A stretch of DNA of 64,000 nt from Bernardetia sp. ABR2-2B (GTDB taxonomy: Bacteria > Bacteroidota > Bacteroidia > Cytophagales > Bernardetiaceae). Location of the stretch: assembly GCF_037126435.1 (NCBI RefSeq), contig NZ_CP147020.1:767001-831000 (forward strand), in the 5' to 3' direction. The notes under the pieces are model-generated. The model was not told where the DNA came from. It did not search any database and worked only from the letters and a program-made list of their open reading frames with translations. The first letter of the stretch is position 1. The number at the start of each line of letters is the position of its first letter. The translations under genes were made by a program, and so were the position numbers. Shown one piece after another: positions 9,341 to 18,256 of this stretch.

Positions 9341-10093
9341 ATGAATGTATATCCTAAAATTTTGGAAGCTGCCTTAAAAGGTCAAAAAATGTTGGCTGTT
9401 TTGATAGACCCTGACCGTATAGACCCTAAAAAAACAGCTCTTTTAGCTGCACAAGCTGCTCATTACGGAATTTCTTTTTTTATGGTAGGAGGAAGTCTTC
9501 TGACAGAAGGCGAAGTTTCTCAAACTGTAAAACTCATAAAATCTCATGCAAAGCTACCTGTTGTTTTGTTCCCAGGGCATCATACTCATCTTGCTCCAGA
9601 GGCTGATAGTTTGTTTCTACTTTCTCTTATTTCGGGCAGAAATCCAGAATATTTAATAGGGCAACACGTTGCAGCAGCTCCACGACTCCGTAGAATGGAT
9701 TTGGAAGTTATCCCGACAGGTTATATGCTTGTTTTGTGTGATAACTTGACAACTGTTTCTTATATTAGTCAGACGTTGCCAATTCCTTATGAAAAGGCAG
9801 AAGTTGCAGCCAACACAGCTCTTGCAGGAGAATACTTAGGAATGCGTTTGGCTTATTTAGACGGTGGAAGTGGTGCAGCAAAACCAATTTCTCCAAGAAT
9901 GATTCGAACTGTAAAACAGAGTATAAATATCCCTTTAATAATTGGAGGAGGAGTCCGAACGCCTGAAGCATTACACATGGCTTTTGCTGCTGGTGCTGAT
10001 GTGGTGGTAGTCGGAACACGCTTAGAAGAAGAACCTGCTCTAATTGCTGACTTTGCAGCCGTTTTACATCAATTCAATAAAAAGAAAAAATAA
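9341..10093 (+). CDS. Geranylgeranylglyceryl/heptaprenylglyceryl phosphate synthase family protein
   Basis: The 250-residue TIM-barrel protein of the GGGPS/PcrB family joins a polyprenyl diphosphate to sn-glycerol-1-phosphate through an ether bond. The family is best known from archaeal membrane lipids, but group II enzymes occur in Bacteroidota. Visible motifs are AVLIDPDR near the N-terminus, FMVGGSLLTEG, YLDGGSGAAKPI and the phosphate-binding LIIGGGVRTPEAL and ADVVVVGTRLEE near the C-terminus. The start is an ATG embedded in a heptamer repeat array. It is followed by a 56-residue repeat protein 30 bp downstream. Family assignment is secure; the in vivo lipid product is not known from sequence. 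Confidence 0.9.
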   Translation: MNVYPKILEAALKGQKMLAVLIDPDRIDPKKTALLAAQAAHYGISFFMVGGSLLTEGEVSQTVKLIKSHAKLPVVLFPGHHTHLAPEADSLFLLSLISGRNPEYLIGQHVAAAPRLRRMDLEVIPTGYMLVLCDNLTTVSYISQTLPIPYEKAEVAANTALAGEYLGMRLAYLDGGSGAAKPISPRMIRTVKQSINIPLIIGGGVRTPEALHMAFAAGADVVVVGTRLEEEPALIADFAAVLHQFNKKKK

Positions 10094-10123
10094 CCTATCT
10101 GAAAGATAATAAATTAAAAAGCT

Positions 10124-10294
10124 ATGGCTGATTTATCACGTATTTATGGAAAAATTCAATTTGTAGATAATTTTGCAGACTACAAAGTACAAGTTGTGGA
10201 TAATTTCGCTGATATAGATGTTCAAATTGTAGATAACTTTGCAGATTCAGCAGGAAAATGGCAAATCGTCGATAACTTTCCTAAAGTAAATTAG
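10124..10294 (+). CDS. 56-residue four-repeat VDNFAD protein
   Basis: A short ORF begins at ATG 10124 and ends at TAG 10292-10294. It encodes four near-identical beta-strand-like repeats of 10-13 residues (IQFVDNFADYK, VQVVDNFADID, VQIVDNFADSAGK, WQIVDNFPKVN) after an eight-residue lead-in. There is no signal peptide, Cys or membrane segment. The repeat pattern recalls small cytosolic bacterial proteins of the DUF6150/7(1) septoil knot type, which are built from similar short strands around a Trp-bearing repeat. That resemblance is from memory and tentative. It lies 30 bp after GGGP synthase on the same strand and may be co-transcribed with it. Function unknown. Confidence 0.75.
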   Translation: MADLSRIYGKIQFVDNFADYKVQVVDNFADIDVQIVDNFADSAGKWQIVDNFPKVN

Positions 10295-10332
10295 AAGTTT
10301 TTATTTATTGGAATTGTAAGTGTTTCTTATCG

Positions 10333-11070
10333 TTACTTCTTTTTCACTAGTCTAATTCCTAATAATTTATCAAACCATGAATAATTATTTTCTATGCTTT
10401 GTTTGATATAGAAAACATTCACAGTAATAGACAAAACGCCAGTAAAAAAATATAGTAGTACATTATCTTCTATTTGATTCTCTAATGCCTTTATAGTAAT
10501 AAATAAAAGAGCAAAAATTCCGTTCATTACCCAATAAAGCAAATTTCTACCTAATGTTTGCCAAATCGTAGCAGGAAGATTTGTTGTAATATCTATAAAA
10601 TACATCTTCTGAAATGCTTTTCCGATACTTTTATTTATCAAAAGACTATCTCTAAAAGTAAATAAAAGAAAACTTATAGGGGCATAAAAATAAGCATTTG
10701 TATGAATATGCAATTTTGCATTAATGATTGCAAAGGCAAAACAAAGAACTCCTATTACAAATATGTCGATACAAAATGCCGTAGTTCGATTGTCTGTATC
10801 TGCAAAAGCAAAAGGTAGTTCAATCGGTTTTTGAAGGATCAATTTTTTAGTTCTTGGAAAGACAGGTAAGGTAGAGCGTTGGTCGCAGTGTTTATTTCCC
10901 ATATAGCTCCAAGAATCTTTCAAAAAAGCAGACTTACACACGCTGCAAAAAACCACTTCATCTCCCTCTGAAAAATTATCGCCCGTAACAGGGTCATTTC
11001 TATTTTCCAATAAAAAATGTTGATGACTTTCTTCTTTAATATGATAAGAATTAACTGACCTAAAACGCAT
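10333..11070 (-). CDS. RDD family membrane protein with N-terminal Cys-rich finger
   Basis: The 245-residue protein has an N-terminal part with a treble-clef/RING-like pattern (CSVCKSAFLKDSWSYMG then KHCDQRS). An RDD-type membrane domain follows with about four hydrophobic segments (roughly 95-115, 122-140, 170-195, 205-222). The INKSIGKAFQKMYFID stretch matches the usual RDD loop after the second helix. RDD proteins are poorly characterised inner-membrane proteins, some linked to ion or proton exchange. It is transcribed alone, convergent with the small repeat protein. The zinc-finger reading of the N-terminus is inference from Cys/His spacing. Confidence 0.7.
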   Translation of the reverse strand: MRFRSVNSYHIKEESHQHFLLENRNDPVTGDNFSEGDEVVFCSVCKSAFLKDSWSYMGNKHCDQRSTLPVFPRTKKLILQKPIELPFAFADTDNRTTAFCIDIFVIGVLCFAFAIINAKLHIHTNAYFYAPISFLLFTFRDSLLINKSIGKAFQKMYFIDITTNLPATIWQTLGRNLLYWVMNGIFALLFITIKALENQIEDNVLLYFFTGVLSITVNVFYIKQSIENNYSWFDKLLGIRLVKKK

Positions 11071-11164
11071 TTTGGAACAAATTATGAATGAAGTAAACTA
11101 ATAACTTAGACTAAGTAATTGAGTAAAATTACTTGTAAGTTATTATTGAATGTTTCTCTAGAAT

Positions 11165-11260
11165 AAAACCCATAACTTTAGTTATGGGATAACACTAGGG
11201 ACTAGGGACACTTTCTATCGTTTTGCGACTTTTTTTCCACGATTAAAATCGTGGGTTTTG
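11165..11260. repeat. MITE-like element, copy 1 (A-B palindromes)
   Basis: Palindrome A (CCCATAAC/GTTATGGG, 11169-11188) and palindrome B (CCACGATT/AATCGTGG, 11237-11254) lie at the two ends, bounded by AAAACCC and GGGTTTT inverted ends. An AAGTAATTGAGTAAAATTA box that also precedes copy 2 lies upstream, near 11112. No coding capacity. Confidence 0.8.
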
Positions 11261-11351
11261 TTATATTTAATTCTGTTTAATTACCTAATTTTAATTATCT
11301 ATAAGCTAAAGCCTTAATTACCCTACTATAACTATTTCTCAAATCTCTCTT

Positions 11352-12944
11352 ATGAATATACGTAACTATCCATTTTTAGCTGCATTATCTTTTGTATTTA
11401 TGCAGTTTATCTTTATTTTTTCTGTTTCTGCTCAAAATTTTTCTTCTATTCCTTCTGATAAAACAAAATATTGGGTTTTCTTTTCTCAAAAAGACACAAC
11501 AGATTATGATTATACTTTTGCTGTTTCTGCCAAAACAATTGAAAACAGAAAACTACAAAAACTTCCTTTAAGGCAATATAGTGATATTTCCGTTTCTGAA
11601 AAATTTGTACAAAAAGTAGAAAACTCTGTAACTGATAAGTCAATCGTAAAATCAAAATGGCTTAATGCAATTTCTATTTATCTCAACGAAGAAGAAGCTA
11701 TACGGGTTCAGAATCTTCCTTTTGTTACACACTTACAAGCCTTAACGACAAAGTGGAAGCCTTTATCTTACTCTAAAATACAAAAAAGAAAAATGGGAAA
11801 AGCTATGGAACAGCTAGAGCTTTCTATTTTAAAAAAAGAAAATCTAACAGGAAAAGGTGTTACAATTGGCGTTATTGATGCTGGTTTTTACGGAAGTGAT
11901 AAAAGTAATTATTTAAAACATTTAGACACAAGTCGTGTGTTGGGAATGCGTGATTTTGTAAACCCAAAACAGAAAGACCTTTTTAGAGAAAAAGAAACTT
12001 CTGATGATTCGCATGGAGCAACAGTTCTGGAAATGATAGGAGGTTATAATGATGATAAAGATAATTCTAATCAAGTGGGAGCAGCTTCAGAAGCGCAATT
12101 TTATCTTGCCAGAACCGACCACGGCGTTACAGAAACACGTTCCGAGGAAGATTTTTGGGTTGCTGCAATGGAGTGGATGGACAGTTCAGGCGTAAAGCTT
12201 ATCAATACTTCGCTAGGTTATTCCGTTGGTTTTGATGATAAAAAGGAAGACTATGATACGAAACAAATGGATGGAAAGACGAGCGTTGTCAGTAAGGCTG
12301 TAAATATGGCTTTCAATGAAAAGGGAATTTTGATTGTTGTTTCAGCAGGAAATGAAGGTTGGGACAAATGGAAAATCGTCTCTACTCCGGGGGATAGTCC
12401 GTTTGCGCTTTCTATTGGAGCAACCAATGGAGCAGGATTAAAAATGGGTTATAGTAGTATAGGAGCAGATTTTGTAGAATTTCTAAAACCAAATGTTGCT
12501 TGTTATTCACTTACAGGAACGTCTTTTTCTGCGCCAAATATCACAGGTTTCGCAGCTTGTTTGTGGCAAAAGAGTCCGAAAGCAACGAATAAGGAAATCT
12601 TTGAAGCCATAGAAAAATCAGCTTCTTTATATCCTTTTGGAAATAATTTTATAGGTTATGGAATCCCAAAGGCATCCAATGCAATCAAAATTTTGGACGG
12701 TAAAAAAATAAAAACTACAATCAAAGAAGTTGAGGAAAAAGGAAACTCTTTCAAATTTGATTTGAAGGCAGGAGAGCGTTATGTTGTTTTTCATAAGCAA
12801 GACAAGCGAATTGTAGTAGAACAAGACTCAGAAAAAGCTGCCAGTAGAAAGGATATTAAAATTACTCTCAAAAGACCTAAAGACACAAATTTCTCTACAA
12901 TTTATATAGACGGCGTGGGTGGTTTTGAAATAGAATGGAAATAG
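11352..12944 (+). CDS. Secreted S8 (subtilisin-like) serine peptidase
   Basis: The 530-residue protease has a Sec signal peptide ending VSAQ near residue 28 and a prodomain-like region to about 165. The S8 catalytic triad follows: Asp176 in VTIGVIDAGFY, His221 in DDSHGATV and Ser391 in TGTSFSAP. The oxyanion Asn is in VVSAGNEGWD. The last roughly 90 residues form a small beta-rich tail without an obvious T9SS sorting signal. It probably acts in the periplasm or outside the cell on proteins. It stands alone, with a MITE-like element upstream and a palindromic hairpin downstream. Substrate unknown. Confidence 0.93.
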   Translation: MNIRNYPFLAALSFVFMQFIFIFSVSAQNFSSIPSDKTKYWVFFSQKDTTDYDYTFAVSAKTIENRKLQKLPLRQYSDISVSEKFVQKVENSVTDKSIVKSKWLNAISIYLNEEEAIRVQNLPFVTHLQALTTKWKPLSYSKIQKRKMGKAMEQLELSILKKENLTGKGVTIGVIDAGFYGSDKSNYLKHLDTSRVLGMRDFVNPKQKDLFREKETSDDSHGATVLEMIGGYNDDKDNSNQVGAASEAQFYLARTDHGVTETRSEEDFWVAAMEWMDSSGVKLINTSLGYSVGFDDKKEDYDTKQMDGKTSVVSKAVNMAFNEKGILIVVSAGNEGWDKWKIVSTPGDSPFALSIGATNGAGLKMGYSSIGADFVEFLKPNVACYSLTGTSFSAPNITGFAACLWQKSPKATNKEIFEAIEKSASLYPFGNNFIGYGIPKASNAIKILDGKKIKTTIKEVEEKGNSFKFDLKAGERYVVFHKQDKRIVVEQDSEKAASRKDIKITLKRPKDTNFSTIYIDGVGGFEIEWK

Positions 12945-12970
12945 AATACTTTAACACTTTTTTTGTTATA

Positions 12971-12998
12971 GTAGGGGCAATGCATACATTGTCCCTAC
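12971..12998. repeat. GTAGGG...CCCTAC palindrome
   Basis: A near-perfect hairpin reads GTAGGGGCAATG, four loop bases, and the complementary arm with one G-T position. No T run follows on the plus strand, so it is a dispersed palindrome rather than a clear intrinsic terminator, although it could still help end the protease transcript. Confidence 0.6.
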
Positions 12999-13132
12999 AC
13001 GTAAATGCTGTTTCTGAAAAATAAATTTCTAAAGCTATCAAATCCCAAACACCCTTCAAGCTCATTTTACGGACTTTTTAAAGAAGATTAATAAAAAAAA
13101 TAAAAAAAATCATTTTTTTTCCTACACCTTTG

Positions 13133-13142
13133 CAGCACTTTC
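13133..13142 (+). promoter_or_regulatory. Putative -7 box for sigma/anti-sigma operon
   Basis: TACACCTTTG followed by C resembles the Bacteroidota TAnnTTTGC box with two extra spacer bases, roughly 80 bp before the sigma factor start. No clear -33 element is seen. Confidence 0.4.
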
Positions 13143-13222
13143 AAACTTTACTGCGTAAGGACTTTGAAAGCAACTTAAATAAATAGACTCATAACCCTGA
13201 GCGAACAATTAATTATTAATTT

Positions 13223-13801
13223 TTGGTGAAAGCCATAGAGCTAACAGATATTGAACTTCGCCTTATTGAAGGCTGCCGAAAAAAACACGCAAAAAGTCAA
13301 GAAATGTTATACAAGCATTTTTATGGGTATGCGATGTCGGTGTCGCTACGTTACTGTAAAAGCAAAGACGAAGCGAGTGAGGTTTTGAATGATAGCTTTA
13401 TGAAAGTATTTACAAAAGTAAATCAATATGACACCAAAAAATCATTTAGAGGTTGGCTTCGAAGGATAATCATTAATACAGCCATTGATTTTTATCGTAA
13501 AAATGAAAAACATAGTAATCACTTAGATGTAGAATATGCTGATAGAGAAGAGGATTCGACAGGTAATGTTATTGACCAAATGAGTGCAGAAGAAATATAT
13601 GCACTTGTACAAAAGTTACCTGATGTTTATCGGCTTACCTTTAACCTCTATGAAATTGAAGGCTATTCACATGAAGAAATTGGAGAGCAAATGGGAATAC
13701 CAGCAGGAACTTCTCGTTCGAACCTATCCAGAGCAAAACAAAAATTACGCTTACTAATAAAAGAGCATTTCGGAAAAAAGTATGAAGCATATATACGATA
13801 A
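13223..13801 (+). CDS. ECF-type RNA polymerase sigma-70 factor
   Basis: The 192-residue protein is a group IV sigma factor directing RNA polymerase to its own regulon. Region 2 is visible as EMLYKHFYGYAMSVSLRYCKSKDEASEVLNDSFMKV within the first 70 residues (quoted here in parts: YGYAMSVSLRYC, DEASEVLNDSFMKV). Region 4 has the helix-turn-helix YSHEEIGEQMGIPAGTSRS near residues 150-170. The start is TTG at 13223 or GTG at 13226, with no ATG in a good position. Its 3' end overlaps the next gene by 20 bp, implying translational coupling with a presumed anti-sigma partner. Confidence 0.92.
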   Translation: MVKAIELTDIELRLIEGCRKKHAKSQEMLYKHFYGYAMSVSLRYCKSKDEASEVLNDSFMKVFTKVNQYDTKKSFRGWLRRIIINTAIDFYRKNEKHSNHLDVEYADREEDSTGNVIDQMSAEEIYALVQKLPDVYRLTFNLYEIEGYSHEEIGEQMGIPAGTSRSNLSRAKQKLRLLIKEHFGKKYEAYIR

Positions 13802-15245
13802 CCAAGACGGGAATCACAAATCATCAGAAGAGCGTTTTACAGAACGGTTTAGAGAGGTTGCAAATAATTACGAACCTACTTTTCAACCTGCTGATTGGTC
13901 GGCTATGCAAACAAAATTGGCTGCTCATAATGAAAAAGACCGTAAAGCAGTAGTATTTCGTCGTTTAGCTGTCTTTGCAACTATGGGAGCTGCAGCAGTA
14001 ATTTTACTTTTTGGAGGGTATCAATTTTTAGATAATTCAGCAAACAAAGTTTCAAATCAAAATATAGCTCTTGAAGAAAAAACTATACAAAATAAAACTA
14101 ACCAAAACTCTACGGATGAAAAAACAACTACACAAAACGATTTAATAGAAAATTTAGCATCTAATAAGAAAAATAATTTCGATAATTACTCAGACAATAA
14201 TTCAGAAAAAAACACTAAAAAATTCACTAAAACAAAATCATATTCTGATTCAAAAAGTCAGATAGAAAAAAATTCTGAAAATAGTCAGATAGCTCAAACT
14301 AATTCTGTATCAAACTCTTTGTTTAATGAAACATCAGAGACTAAAAATACTCAAATAGCTTTTAATTCTTCTTCAAACGATAATTTAGAAGAAAAAAGCG
14401 CAAAAAATAGCTTGTTGGAAAATGGTAATATAGAATCAGATAAAATGCTTAGTGCATTAAAATTAGAACAAAATAATTTTGATTTATTTGTTGATATTAC
14501 GCCAAATGAAATTGCATTACCAGAGCTACAAATTGATGAAACACTTCTTGCTTCTAATAAAAATGAGGAACTGATTATAAAAAAACCAGTAGTGAGTGCT
14601 ATCGGAAAATGGAGAATTGGAGCTGCTATTATGGCAATGACAAATATTTATAAGAGTAATGATAAACAAGAAATGAATTATGAAACTGGATATGGGATAA
14701 TGGCTGACTATCAAGTCTCTAAAAGATTCAATGTTTCAGTTGGAGCAGTTTATACACAAAAACAAATTGCCTTAGAAGAGCCTTCAGTTATCACAGATAT
14801 TACAAACCTTTATAATCCAAATCTAAATGAAGATGCTTGGGTAAAGAAAAACAAAACTCAAATAAATTGGCAATTAATAGAATTACCTATACATTTGCGA
14901 TACAATGCAATTCAGACAGATCGAAATAAGTGGTTTGTATCAGCAGGTACATCAAATTATTTCTCTTTGAAAGAAAATTATGAATCAGATTACACTGTTT
15001 CATATCAAGATATTTATGACCCACGACTTACTCGCTCACAAGAAGTAGTAAGACAGAGGGAAACACAATCAGCTTTACAGCTTTTTGCAACCATTAATGT
15101 TTCTGCAGGACTTGAAACCTCCTTAGGAAAGCATTTAACGCTACAAGTTGAACCGTATTGGAAATTTCCAGTACGCTCACTTGGTTCGGAAGGGGTATTT
15201 GTTCAGACAGGTGGATTACTTACACGCATTAATTTCGCATTGTAA
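13782..15245 (+). CDS. Putative anti-sigma factor fused to C-terminal outer-membrane-type beta-barrel
   Basis: The 487-residue protein overlaps the sigma gene by 20 bp. Residues 1-60 are a charged cytoplasmic-type segment with a PADWSAMQTKLAAHN motif seen in Bacteroidota anti-sigma-like proteins. Residues about 62-85 are one transmembrane helix. Residues 90-270 are a low-complexity Asn/Ser/Lys/Glu-rich linker. The C-terminal 210 residues (from IGKWRIGAAIMAMTN) look like a PorT/OmpA-type beta-barrel with alternating hydrophobic strands. The natural reading is inner-membrane anchoring of the sigma-binding part, with the C-terminal domain reaching the periplasm or outer membrane. Role inferred from overlap and layout, not from a catalytic motif. 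Confidence 0.75.
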   Translation: MKHIYDNQDGNHKSSEERFTERFREVANNYEPTFQPADWSAMQTKLAAHNEKDRKAVVFRRLAVFATMGAAAVILLFGGYQFLDNSANKVSNQNIALEEKTIQNKTNQNSTDEKTTTQNDLIENLASNKKNNFDNYSDNNSEKNTKKFTKTKSYSDSKSQIEKNSENSQIAQTNSVSNSLFNETSETKNTQIAFNSSSNDNLEEKSAKNSLLENGNIESDKMLSALKLEQNNFDLFVDITPNEIALPELQIDETLLASNKNEELIIKKPVVSAIGKWRIGAAIMAMTNIYKSNDKQEMNYETGYGIMADYQVSKRFNVSVGAVYTQKQIALEEPSVITDITNLYNPNLNEDAWVKKNKTQINWQLIELPIHLRYNAIQTDRNKWFVSAGTSNYFSLKENYESDYTVSYQDIYDPRLTRSQEVVRQRETQSALQLFATINVSAGLETSLGKHLTLQVEPYWKFPVRSLGSEGVFVQTGGLLTRINFAL

Positions 15246-15276
15246 CAAATCAACGTTACTGAATAAATATTATCAC

Positions 15277-15314
15277 AAATTGGCAATCTTCTTTGAGGAT
15301 TGTCAATTTTTTTT
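15277..15314 (+). terminator. Intrinsic terminator of sigma/anti-sigma operon
   Basis: The stem ATTGGCAATC pairs with GGATTGTCAAT around a short loop and is followed by eight T. It lies about 35 bp after the stop codon. Confidence 0.75.
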
Positions 15315-15551
15315 GCGTTAATTTGTAAGATAATGTTTCGGATTTGGAAATATAAAATTCTATTAAAGATATTGTGTTGTTCTGCAACTCCAATCGCTAA
15401 TTAGTAGGATAGTGTCATATTATTATATTAGAGGGATACTCCCTTTAAATCAGTTTCTTATAATATATCAAGATAGGGTTCAACTGTAATCAAAAGTCAA
15501 ACCCCAAACTTTTTCAAGTTACACACTTTATAAGGTAGTGCCTTAATCTAC
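15315..15551. other. Intergenic, no gene seen
   Basis: The stretch is AT-rich. It holds a small hairpin (GAGGGATACTCCC near 15430) and no frame longer than about 25 codons. It separates two convergent transcripts. Confidence 0.5.
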
Positions 15552-17975
15552 TTACTTCAATTCTACAAGCGTAATTCCTGCGCCACCTCTGTCTGCGTGT
15601 TCGTCTTTTATCGTCTTGACTTGCGAATACTGACGAAGTGCATCTCTAACTACTTGACGCAAAACACCTTCTCCCTTTCCGTGCAAGATTCGAAGACTTT
15701 TCTTAGAAAGCATCACAGCATCGTCCATAAAAGCTGTAACAATTGGATTTACTTCTTCTGCACGTTTGCCACGAATATCTAATTCTGGACTAAAATCTAA
15801 GACTTTGCTATGAAGTGTAGAACCCGAGTTTGAAGACTTTGTGTTTTTAGTTCCAGTAATAGAAGTTGGTAAAATGGTTTCATCTACTTTTTGCAAACGA
15901 TTCATCTTTACAGTCGTTTTGAGAGAACCAATTCGAAGCAAGGCATCTTTATTTTTGATAGAAAGAACCTCAGCAACTGCCGTTTGTCCTTTTATTTGTA
16001 CAAAATCGCCCTCTTTTATTTCAGAGTCTACATAACGAATCATCTCATCTTCGTTTTTAGGGGTTGATTTTTGAGTGGATTCAAATTCTACCTTATCTAA
16101 TTCATTTTGCAAACCATCTAAATCTTTTCTAACTGCTTTTGTTTTCTGTTTGTCAGCTTGTTGTTCTTTGATGGCTCTGATAGTATTTTCGATGCGCTGG
16201 TTTGCATTTTGGAGTAAAGCTTGTGCTTCTTTTTTTGCTTCTTGCATGTATTTTTGCTTGTTTTTCTTCAAATCATCCTTTAAAGATTGGTTTTCTCTAA
16301 GCAATTTATCTACTTCCAAGCCTTGTTTTCGAAGGTTGGTTTGTTCTCTATCTAAATTCGAACGTTGTTTTTCTAACTGTCTCAAAAGTCTTTCTACTTC
16401 TACTTGTTCACCTCCTATTTTTGAACGAGCCGATTTGATAACATCAGAAGGCAAACCTATTTTTTTAGCAATTTCTAGTGCAAACGAACTCCCTGGTTTT
16501 CCTATTTCTAACTTAAAGAGAGGCTCTAATTTATCAACATCATAACGCATTGCTCCATTGACAATAAACTGTGATTTTTCTGCCATAAATTTCAGATTGG
16601 CATAATGCGTAGTAATTACGGCATACATTCTCTGTTTTTCAAACTCTTCTAAAATGGCTTCTGCTATCGATGCACCTACTTGTGGCTCTGTTCCTGTTCC
16701 AAATTCATCTATCAAAGCAAGGGTTCTTTTATTTCCTGCAATGAGAAATTTTTTCATATTATAAAGATGCGAACTATACGTACTCAAATCGTTATCAATG
16801 GATTGCTCATCTCCTATGTCTATAAAAAGCTGGTCAAAAATTCCAATTTTTGAGCCTTCTTGAACAGGAATCAATAAACCACTCTGATACATATATTGAA
16901 GTAAACCAACCGTTTTCAAAAGAACTGATTTACCACCTGCATTTGGTCCTGAAATAAGTAAAATTCGCTGATTTCCATCTAAAAATAAGGTATTTGGCAG
17001 AACTGTTTTTCCTTGTTTTTTATGCGATAAATATAAAAGAGGATGATACGCATTTTGCCAATCTATCAAAGCACGTTTTTCAAAATCTGGATTAATTGCA
17101 TTTAATTTTACAGCAAAACGAGCTTTTGCACGAATAAAATCTACTTGAGCCAAAAATTCATACGCATATTTCAATGTATATAAATGAGGGCGTAAAAAAG
17201 TCGTCAGGTCAGTCAGAATACGCACAATCTCAAATCGCTCTTGGTGCATAAACTGTTTAATGTCATTATTCAAATCTACAATAGCTTCAGGTTCTATAAA
17301 AATAGTTTGCCCTGTTGAAGACGTATCATGAACAATTCCTTTTAGCTGTTTGCGATATTCTGTTTTGATAGGAACAACCATTCTACCTTCTCTGACTGTT
17401 GTATCAACATCAGAGCGCAAATAATCATTTTTTCGTAAACCTTCTACAATTGAAACCAGTTTTTTACGAAGTGTAACTTGCGTTCTAACAATAGCTTGAC
17501 GGATTTTTTGAAGCTCTGGAGAAGCATTACTTCTCATCTGTCCTTTATCATCAATAACTCTTTCTATATCTTGAATGACTTCATAAGGAACATCTATATC
17601 TTGACACATCGATTGAAGACGTGGAAATTCTTCTTTTGGCTGCCTTCGAATCACTCTTAAAGTCTGATATAATGTATCTAAAGAACGCTTAACATCATAA
17701 AATTCAGATTCTGTTAGAAAATTATTAACAATAGAAGCCTTTGCAAGATATGCCGAAACATCAAAATAATAACTTTCAGGAGGGCTTTGTCCTGTCTCTA
17801 TTAATTTCTTAAATTCTGCTGTTTGTTCTGTCAGACTAGCAATGGTTTCATAATCATTATGAAACTCCATCTTTTCTATAAGCTGTCTGCCCAAAATGCC
17901 TTGACATTCTTCTCCTAAAAGCTCACGGATTTTATCAAACCCTAATTTTGACTCTATATTTTGTGGATAAACCAT
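15552..17975 (-). CDS. mutS2: MutS2 family endonuclease / ribosome-collision ATPase
   Basis: The 807-residue protein has the MutS2 order: N-terminal core helices, clamp segment with RQIFIEP-like TGQTIFIEPEA (about 210-225), ABC-type ATPase with Walker A SGPNAGGKS (Lys349), Walker B ALIDEFGTGTEP and the MutS dimer region. A long coiled coil follows (about 515-610), then a KOW-like segment with IKEGDFVQIKG and a C-terminal Smr nuclease domain with LDIRGKRAEE and LRILHGKGEGVLR. MutS2 suppresses recombination in some bacteria and rescues collided ribosomes in Bacillus. The ATG follows a four-unit heptamer array. No mutL or mutS neighbours are present. Confidence 0.96.
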   Translation of the reverse strand: MVYPQNIESKLGFDKIRELLGEECQGILGRQLIEKMEFHNDYETIASLTEQTAEFKKLIETGQSPPESYYFDVSAYLAKASIVNNFLTESEFYDVKRSLDTLYQTLRVIRRQPKEEFPRLQSMCQDIDVPYEVIQDIERVIDDKGQMRSNASPELQKIRQAIVRTQVTLRKKLVSIVEGLRKNDYLRSDVDTTVREGRMVVPIKTEYRKQLKGIVHDTSSTGQTIFIEPEAIVDLNNDIKQFMHQERFEIVRILTDLTTFLRPHLYTLKYAYEFLAQVDFIRAKARFAVKLNAINPDFEKRALIDWQNAYHPLLYLSHKKQGKTVLPNTLFLDGNQRILLISGPNAGGKSVLLKTVGLLQYMYQSGLLIPVQEGSKIGIFDQLFIDIGDEQSIDNDLSTYSSHLYNMKKFLIAGNKRTLALIDEFGTGTEPQVGASIAEAILEEFEKQRMYAVITTHYANLKFMAEKSQFIVNGAMRYDVDKLEPLFKLEIGKPGSSFALEIAKKIGLPSDVIKSARSKIGGEQVEVERLLRQLEKQRSNLDREQTNLRKQGLEVDKLLRENQSLKDDLKKNKQKYMQEAKKEAQALLQNANQRIENTIRAIKEQQADKQKTKAVRKDLDGLQNELDKVEFESTQKSTPKNEDEMIRYVDSEIKEGDFVQIKGQTAVAEVLSIKNKDALLRIGSLKTTVKMNRLQKVDETILPTSITGTKNTKSSNSGSTLHSKVLDFSPELDIRGKRAEEVNPIVTAFMDDAVMLSKKSLRILHGKGEGVLRQVVRDALRQYSQVKTIKDEHADRGGAGITLVELK

Positions 17976-18003
17976 GTTCAGTTATCAATTATCAGTAACC
18001 AGT
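17976..18003 (-). repeat. Heptamer array directly upstream of mutS2 start
   Basis: Read on the gene strand, four in-phase heptamers (types ACTGGTT, ACTGATA, ATTGATA, ACTGAAC) end exactly at the ATG. Orientation relative to the gene is the same as at the GGGP synthase and acyltransferase genes. Confidence 0.8.
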
Positions 18004-18139
18004 TAATTTCATTTAATGAATAGATAACCCATTTTTCTTGTTTTTGATTCAAAAAGATAAAACTTTTTCAGAACTGATTGTAAATCAGGGTAAAAGCGAC
18101 CTTCTTTACTTCTTATATAAAAAGAAAAAACACATAGGT

Positions 18140-18170
18140 TTTGAAAAAACTAACTTCATGACTACTTTTG
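18140..18170 (+). promoter_or_regulatory. Promoter of hisD
   Basis: TTTTG (-33 region, ending 18143), a 19-bp spacer and TACTTTTG (18163-18170) fit the Bacteroidota TTG-N17-23-TAnnTTTG consensus. Transcription would begin near 18177, about 80 nt before the start codon. Confidence 0.65.
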
Positions 18171-18256
18171 CCTAACATTCTAATATATCAAAAGATTACT
18201 ACCTTTTATTTCGGATTTAACTCCGTTTATTATCAAAACTTAGCCTTTATTTACTA

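Noticed and set aside
12971-12998. Palindrome considered as intrinsic terminator of the subtilisin gene
   Set aside because: No T run follows on the plus strand; a widely dispersed palindrome is a better reading.
16075-16545. 156-codon plus-strand frame inside mutS2
   Set aside because: It lies wholly opposite the mutS2 coiled-coil region; Ser/Phe/Leu-rich composition is the expected shadow of Lys/Glu codons.
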